From Aralia elata (lineage: Eukaryota > Streptophyta > Magnoliopsida > Apiales > Araliaceae): 64,000 nucleotides of DNA. A program made the translations under genes and the position numbers. The stretch lies in NCBI GenBank assembly GCA_034770075.1, contig CM068379.1, positions 27,961,506 to 28,025,505 of the forward strand, read 5' to 3'. This document shows, piece by piece, positions 60,150 through 64,000 of this stretch. Under the pieces are notes generated by a model that was given only the letters and a program-made list of their open reading frames with translations, had not been told where the DNA came from and did not search any database. Each line of letters starts with the position of its first letter. Within the stretch, counting starts at the first letter, position 1.

Positions 60150-60223
60150 CGAGACTGACGGGGCTCGAACCCGCAGCTTCCACCTTGACAGGGCGGTGCT
60201 CTGACCGATTGAACTACAATCCC
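60150..60223 (-). tRNA. trnD-GUC: tRNA-Asp (GUC), plastid-type, in transferred organelle DNA
   Basis: The minus strand reads GGGATTGTAGTTCAATCGGT at the 5' end, anticodon loop CTGTCAA (anticodon GTC), and GGGTTCGAGCCCCGTCAGTC at the T arm. All arms pair, with one G-T in the acceptor stem where plastid genes have G-C. It closely matches plastid trnD-GUC, also present as a plastid-derived gene in plant mitochondria. In the nucleus it is most likely silent. Confidence 0.85.
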
Positions 60224-60699
60224 AGGTGTAAAGCCTCAACATTCTTATTTTTTTCTCTTCATAACCTAATGAATAAGGTCGATTCAGTCCAGGAGGCTAG
60301 TTTGAAACCCGGACTTGTTGAGGTTCACACACTTTTCTTTCTTTATGAAATTACACAACAAGCTGTGGAAGCTTGGTACTAATAGCCTATAGAGTATAGA
60401 GGGGCTATGTAGAGGCGCGCAACTATGCTTCCTCGCTTAGCCAAGAAAAACACTTCTTACTAGGTGAAGGGCGCACTACAAGCCTACGCTTGTTCCTGTG
60501 CCCCTGGCGCTTCATGGGACAGACGTTCGTAGTCCCCCTCCCTCTAATCTAAGCCTACTTCGCTCGCCCAGCCACTGTCGTCTCGTACTTTTGGGAGCAT
60601 CAAGTAGATATGTGAGCTCTAAGAAAGCCATTTATCGAGAGTTGTGACAGGTGATGAACATCAATGAGATGACTTGAACTGGCCTTATGTTGAAACTCA

Positions 60700-60930
60700 A
60701 ATTGCCGTAGATCGCGAGCTCTTTCCGGCAAATGTGCTGCTGATTCAATAGCAGGGGATGCAAAAAAGCTAGGATAACGTCTGCCCAGTGCCAGAAGGTC
60801 AAGGAAGTTGGTGGCCTGATGATAGGGGAGCTGGCGACCGAAGCCCCGGTGAACGGCAGCCGTAACTATAACGGTTCTAAGGTAGCGAAATTCCTTGTTC
60901 CGACCTGCACGAAAGGTGCTTTCACCAGCA
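60700..60930 (+). rRNA. rrn26: Mitochondrial-type 26S rRNA fragment (rrn26), partial
   Basis: The stretch TAACGTCTGCCCAGTGCCAG, then GAAGCCCCGGTGAACGGC, AGCCGTAACTATAACGG and TCTAAGGTAGCGAAATTCCT belongs to the highly conserved 23S-like domain IV/V boundary. Compared with the conserved form it has CAGCC for CGGCC and GGTTC for GGTCC, both transitions, and a 9-base gap after CCTTGT. Only a few percent of the gene is present, so it is a non-functional transferred piece. Confidence 0.8.
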
Positions 60931-61205
60931 ACCATTTCTAAGGTTGCAATATCAAGGTTGAAATCCCTGGACTAAATTGAACTCCATCGGCTGTCCACTT
61001 TATCCTCTTTTTTTTCCCACAATTTCTTTTTTTGTTACAAAACCCAATTGAAAAGCTGGTTTGATTATCTTCAAAATCAGCGTATACTCTTTTTTTCTTG
61101 GTGGACTAAATTAATCCACTGAGATCCTTTTCTTTGTTTATGATATAGTGGTGTGATCTCCACTTATTAAATTCTCTATCACCTGCCCAGTTGTTGCCAG
61201 CAATT

Positions 61206-63374
61206 ATGTCTTTAAGCGGAGAAGGCTCTGTGACTAGTGGAAATACTAGTGGGGTTAATAAGCCTTCAGATTCTCGCTATCCTGTTTTTGCTTCTTTATC
61301 CATCATGTTTGATGGAAAGAACTACTTGTTGTGGTCATGTTCAATGGAGATATCAATAAAATCCAGAAACTGTTTTGAGTTATTTGACTGGGGCAAAGAC
61401 CAAACCGAAGGAGACTGGTATTGATAGACTCCACGACACGCTTGCGTGGGGTGGTCGTCGCCCGGATCGTTTTCAACAAGTTGATAGGATGGATAACTTG
61501 CAACACCTTAACCCCTCGCCTATATATAGACGGTAATCTTGATACAATTGCTTGCTTAGGAAATCTGCGTAGGGTGAACACCAACGACACCTCGACCCCT
61601 CGCTTATATTGAAGCGGTAACCTCGGTACAATCGACGATTGATGCGGTAGAAGACGCCACACACAACTATGATTGGTTGTATGATAAGTCAATTATGAAT
61701 CTCAAAGAAGAACTAAGGAACACTTAGGAATTCTCAAAGAACCACAAGTAGAGAAACAAACTCACAATAATATTAATAATGCTGAAAATTGGTATGAAGT
61801 TGGTTGTACAAGCCTAGCATCACTTGGTATTTATAGGAACTCATGGTGTGCTAACCCATCACCATAAGTCAAGATCTAACAACTAATCACATCACATGCA
61901 TCAGCCATCCAAAGAGTTTATCACCCCAAAAACATGTCCATGTGATGTGCTAAAAAGTCCAAATCTGACAACTAATCTGATCAGCACATTGCAAGCTATT
62001 TTTGCATTTGAAAACCACCAAATTTGGACTTGGGGCAAAGCATGAAAGTTGTAGCCCTAGAAGTGTAGGCAAATTTAGGCTTTTGAATCACCTCATTTGG
62101 AGTTTGGAAACTCAAGTTATGGCCAAAATACGAACTGATGTCAAACTAGTCCAAAAGTGCGGAAATGCTGATTCTTTTGTGTCGGTTCGGGTATGCTTGC
62201 TTCCAATGTGTTTATGAACTTCGCGTGCTTGTAACCCGTCTCTATAACCTCTATGCTCGATCCAACCTCGGTCCATAATTTATGAATCATCCCGTTAAGT
62301 CCTTCTTTGAAGCGTTTAGCTCGTGTTCTCGTAATGGGTCCAAGTGGCATATGCAATGGATCCACTTGTGTTTTGTCAAGGGCTTGTGAGCTAAGGATGT
62401 CCTCATCAGGTATAGAGGCTGAAAAGTGGGAAATTGAGGATAATTTTGTTATGAGTTTTTTGGTTAACCATATGACTCCTACCCTTGCTAAAGGCTATCT
62501 GTTTATGGAGACAACTGCTGAGGTATGGAAACAGTTAAGGAGATGTATTCCCAAGCTGGGAATGATGCTCAAATTTATGATTTGAAGAAAAGAATTCATG
62601 AGCTTAAACAGGATGGCATGACAGTGTCAGATTACTACACAGAACTTCGCAATATTTGGCAAGAGCTTGATATCAATGATAACTATTGTGAGGGATAAAT
62701 GCTGTTGTTATAGAGAAACTTCGCAAATGGGAAGATAAGAACCGAACATATTCTTTTCTGATTAGTTTGAATGCCTAGTCTAAAGCAGGTTTTTCAGATT
62801 GTTCAAAATGAGGACTGCAGGCGGTCCCTTATGTCACCAAGTGCTATCCCTGAGAGATCAGCTTTGTTTACAAGCATTCCTGTTTCTAAGGTTCCTGAGA
62901 AACCTTTATTGAAGTGTGACTATTGTGGCAAGGAGAAGCATACTAGAGAATTTTGTTGGAAACTGAATGGGAAGCCACAAGGTGACAAGGCACGAAAGGG
63001 AAAGCGGCAATCACAGGCTCATGAGGTTGAGTGAGTTACTACTGGGGAAATGCTTCTGGAGAAGAGTTGCAGTTTATAGGGATTTGATGGCTCGAATGGG
63101 ACCTTCATCTTCTACCAATATTGTTGTTGCATCTTCCGCTGCCATGTCAACTACTTCACAAGCCTTTACATCTCATTCTCATCCATCCTCTTACTTCTCA
63201 GGTATATCTTCCTTTAATTCCAATTTAACTTCTCCTTGGATCATTGATTCTGGAGCCACCGACCATATGACTAGAACTCATAGCCATTATGCAAAATAAA
63301 AAACTCTGTCTGATAAAGAAAATGTTAGATTAACTGATGGCTCTTTTTCTTCAATTTCTAGAAAGGGCACTATT
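61206..63374 (+). pseudogene. Second copia element: gag to start of protease, interrupted and decayed
   Basis: Gag starts MSLSGEGSVTSGNTSGVNKP and includes MFDGKNYLLWSCSMEISIKS. It is broken by a frameshift before 61417 and by a solo LTR at 61422-62408. It resumes EKWEIEDNFVMSFLVNHMTP, has further frame changes near 62550 and 62700, then a CCHC knuckle (CDYCGKEKHTREFCWKLNG, about 62918-62970), and reaches the protease active-site region (PWIIDSGATDHMTRTHS, about 63235). The remaining pol is absent; a different repeat begins at about 63375. The element joins the LTR and primer site at 58672-58976, with organelle DNA between. Confidence 0.8.
61422..62408 (-). mobile_element. Solo LTR of a gypsy element (987 bp) carrying the pol C-terminus
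   Basis: Flanked by a perfect GGTAT duplication (61417-61421, 62409-62413), with ends TGATGAGGACATCC and GAGTCTATCA in its own orientation. Excision on paper restores copia gag (ETGIEAEKWE). From the first bases it is open and reads DEDIL, then MDPLHMPLGPITRTRAKRFK and EGLNGMIHKLW, to a stop at 62141. That pattern (GP.TRARAKRFKEALN) is the usual C-terminus of some gypsy polyproteins. So in this family the pol frame crosses the polypurine tract into the 3' LTR. A TATA-like CCTATAAATACC lies at about 61830-61841. An imperfect repeat CGAGGGGT.(A/G)AGGTG occurs twice near the 3' end. Confidence 0.85.
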
Positions 63375-63545
63375 ACTAGGGCTGATTATTCGGTTATAAC
63401 TGAACCGAATAGCGTATTCGGTTATAACCGAAAACCGAAATTTGTATAATTTTAATATCCGAACAACTATCCGAATTATCAAGTAACTGAATAACAATTC
63501 GGTTATTTGGTTAATAACCGAAATTAAGGGTATTTTTCCAGTTGC
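63375..63545. repeat. CGGTTATAACCGAA-rich repeat inserted in copia protease
   Basis: Copia protease sequence stops at ACTATTACTAGGGCTG. It is followed by several ATTCGGTTATAACCGAA-type palindromic motifs (63389-63445, 63500-63530), a known kind of plant dispersed repeat. Its other end was not found. Confidence 0.55.
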
Positions 63546-63774
63546 CAACCTTTCTCTCTCTCTCTCGTATATGCTAATAAGCACATATACTTCCTTAGTT
63601 GCCAATAAGCACAAATACATTTTTTTTTCTTTGCTTTTTATGGGATAGATTTGCTTTATGATGCTTAATGAAAACGACCTGTATGGCTCTATCTTATATT
63701 ACAAGTTGTATTACATTGATAATGTATTACAGCCGATTCAATCCTCTGTTTTCTCTTTCAAAGTTGATTCAAAC
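63546..63774 (+). other. Sequence upstream of the SEC14-like exon
   Basis: It has a CT-rich tract (63553-63567) and a T run (63621-63630) and is possibly 5' untranslated sequence. No other gene is seen. Confidence 0.4.
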
Positions 63775-63917
63775 ATGTCTTCTTCTTGTGATTCTACATC
63801 CAAATCCCATGAGGAACAGTTCCAGCTCCTCGATAAACTTTGAGTCTTCAAGATCCAAGGCCGAGATAGACGTGGCCGCCCGATCCTCCGCATCATCGCC
63901 AAATTCTTCCCTAATAT
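63775..63917 (+). pseudogene. SEC14/CRAL-TRIO-like protein, first exon, with in-frame stop
   Basis: ATG at 63775 gives MSSSCDSTSKSHEEQFQLLDKL, then a TGA at 63841-63843, then in the same frame VFKIQGRDRRGRPILRIIAK FFPN. The block (L)E.FKIQGRD.RGR.ILRIIGKFFP is the N-terminus of a plant SEC14-like (CRAL-TRIO, GDAP2-like) protein family as I recall it, where glutamate stands at the stop position. A donor-like AT|GTATCT follows at 63917-63918. The rest is beyond the window. TGAGTC versus the expected GAGGTC suggests a small compensating pair of indels rather than one substitution. It could be a relic, or a functional gene starting from another ATG. Confidence 0.55.
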
Positions 63918-64000
63918 GTATCTATATTTATACTCGAATTTTGTTAACCCAGTTCATATATATCTCTGTTTATGTAAATATTGATCTGATGGTTTATTTA

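Larger units (their letters stand above)
59050..60965. other. Organelle (mitochondrial-type) DNA inserted in the copia leader
   Basis: The copia leader stops near 59050 and copia gag begins at 61206. Between them lies GC-richer DNA unlike its neighbours. It carries a plastid-type trnD on the minus strand and a mitochondrial-type rrn26 piece on the plus strand. A plastid-derived trnD next to rrn26 sequence fits plant mitochondrial DNA, where plastid tRNA genes are common, better than plastid DNA. Exact edges are uncertain. Open frames here are chance frames or reverse readings of rRNA. Confidence 0.7.

Noticed and set aside
60150..60223. Functional nuclear tRNA-Asp gene
   Set aside because: Sequence is of plastid type and sits beside mitochondrial rRNA sequence, so it is best read as transferred organelle DNA.
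60600..60935. A 111-codon open frame on the minus strand
   Set aside because: It is the reverse reading of the rrn26 fragment and adjoining organelle DNA.

Overview
The window is repeat-dense nuclear DNA of a flowering plant, most likely a eudicot, although the species cannot be named from the sequence. The evidence is nested Ty3/gypsy and Ty1/copia LTR retrotransposons of plant lineages, Stowaway-like and hAT-like small DNA transposons, a tRNA-derived SINE, an organelle-DNA insertion, and only fragments of host genes with GT..AG introns. About 1-45 kb is a nested retrotransposon cluster. About 45-64 kb is a gene-poor flank holding broken host genes. || Layout, left to right. (1) 1-14869: a Tat/Retand-type Ty3/gypsy element on the minus strand (here Tat-1), whose 3' LTR is cut by the window edge. 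It has gag, protease, RT, two RNase H domains and integrase, broken by frameshifts. Between integrase and 3' LTR lie two decayed genes in antisense, then a CG-rich tandem array. (2) 14870-21810: a copia element with an intact 1303-codon polyprotein and a 3' LTR; Tat-1 appears to sit in its leader. (3) 21811-22707 and 34651-39691: the 3' half of a Tekay/Del-like chromodomain gypsy element with a 4.0-kb 3' LTR. The copia element sits in its RNase H region, and a second Tat element (Tat-2, 22708-34650, plus strand, duplication CTACC) sits in its integrase. (4) 39692-45265: Sirevirus-like 3' end and LTR, carrying a 3.0-kb solo LTR (duplication ATAAC) with a SINE inside. (5) 45266-48860: AT-rich spacer with a long inverted repeat and a MITE. 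(6) 49036-54484: the 5' exons of a DEAD-box-helicase-like gene, with transposons in its introns. (7) 54576-58650: a hAT-like element, MITEs, and an epoxide-hydrolase exon split by a short LTR element (duplication AAGAG). (8) 58650-63374: a decayed copia element with organelle DNA (plastid-type trnD and a mitochondrial-type rrn26 piece) in its leader and a solo LTR (duplication GGTAT) in its gag. (9) 63775-63917: first exon of a SEC14/CRAL-TRIO-like gene with an in-frame stop. || How the parts relate. Tat-1 and Tat-2 are complementary. Tat-1 keeps the replication genes but its antisense genes are deleted and frameshifted. Tat-2 has lost everything from mid-gag to the end of pol, yet has nearly identical LTRs and a perfect target duplication, so it moved recently and must have used proteins supplied in trans. 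Tat-2 keeps open antisense genes: a three-exon plant-mobile-domain-like gene (about 596 codons if spliced as proposed) and a single-exon 521-codon gene ending in a coiled coil. In Tat-1 and Tat-2 the same promoter-like cassette, paired GCCGCAGAT/ATCTGCGGC dyads followed by an AT-rich TATA-like site, stands upstream of the LTR transcript and, in opposite orientation, upstream of the antisense genes. This is the most unusual arrangement in the window.
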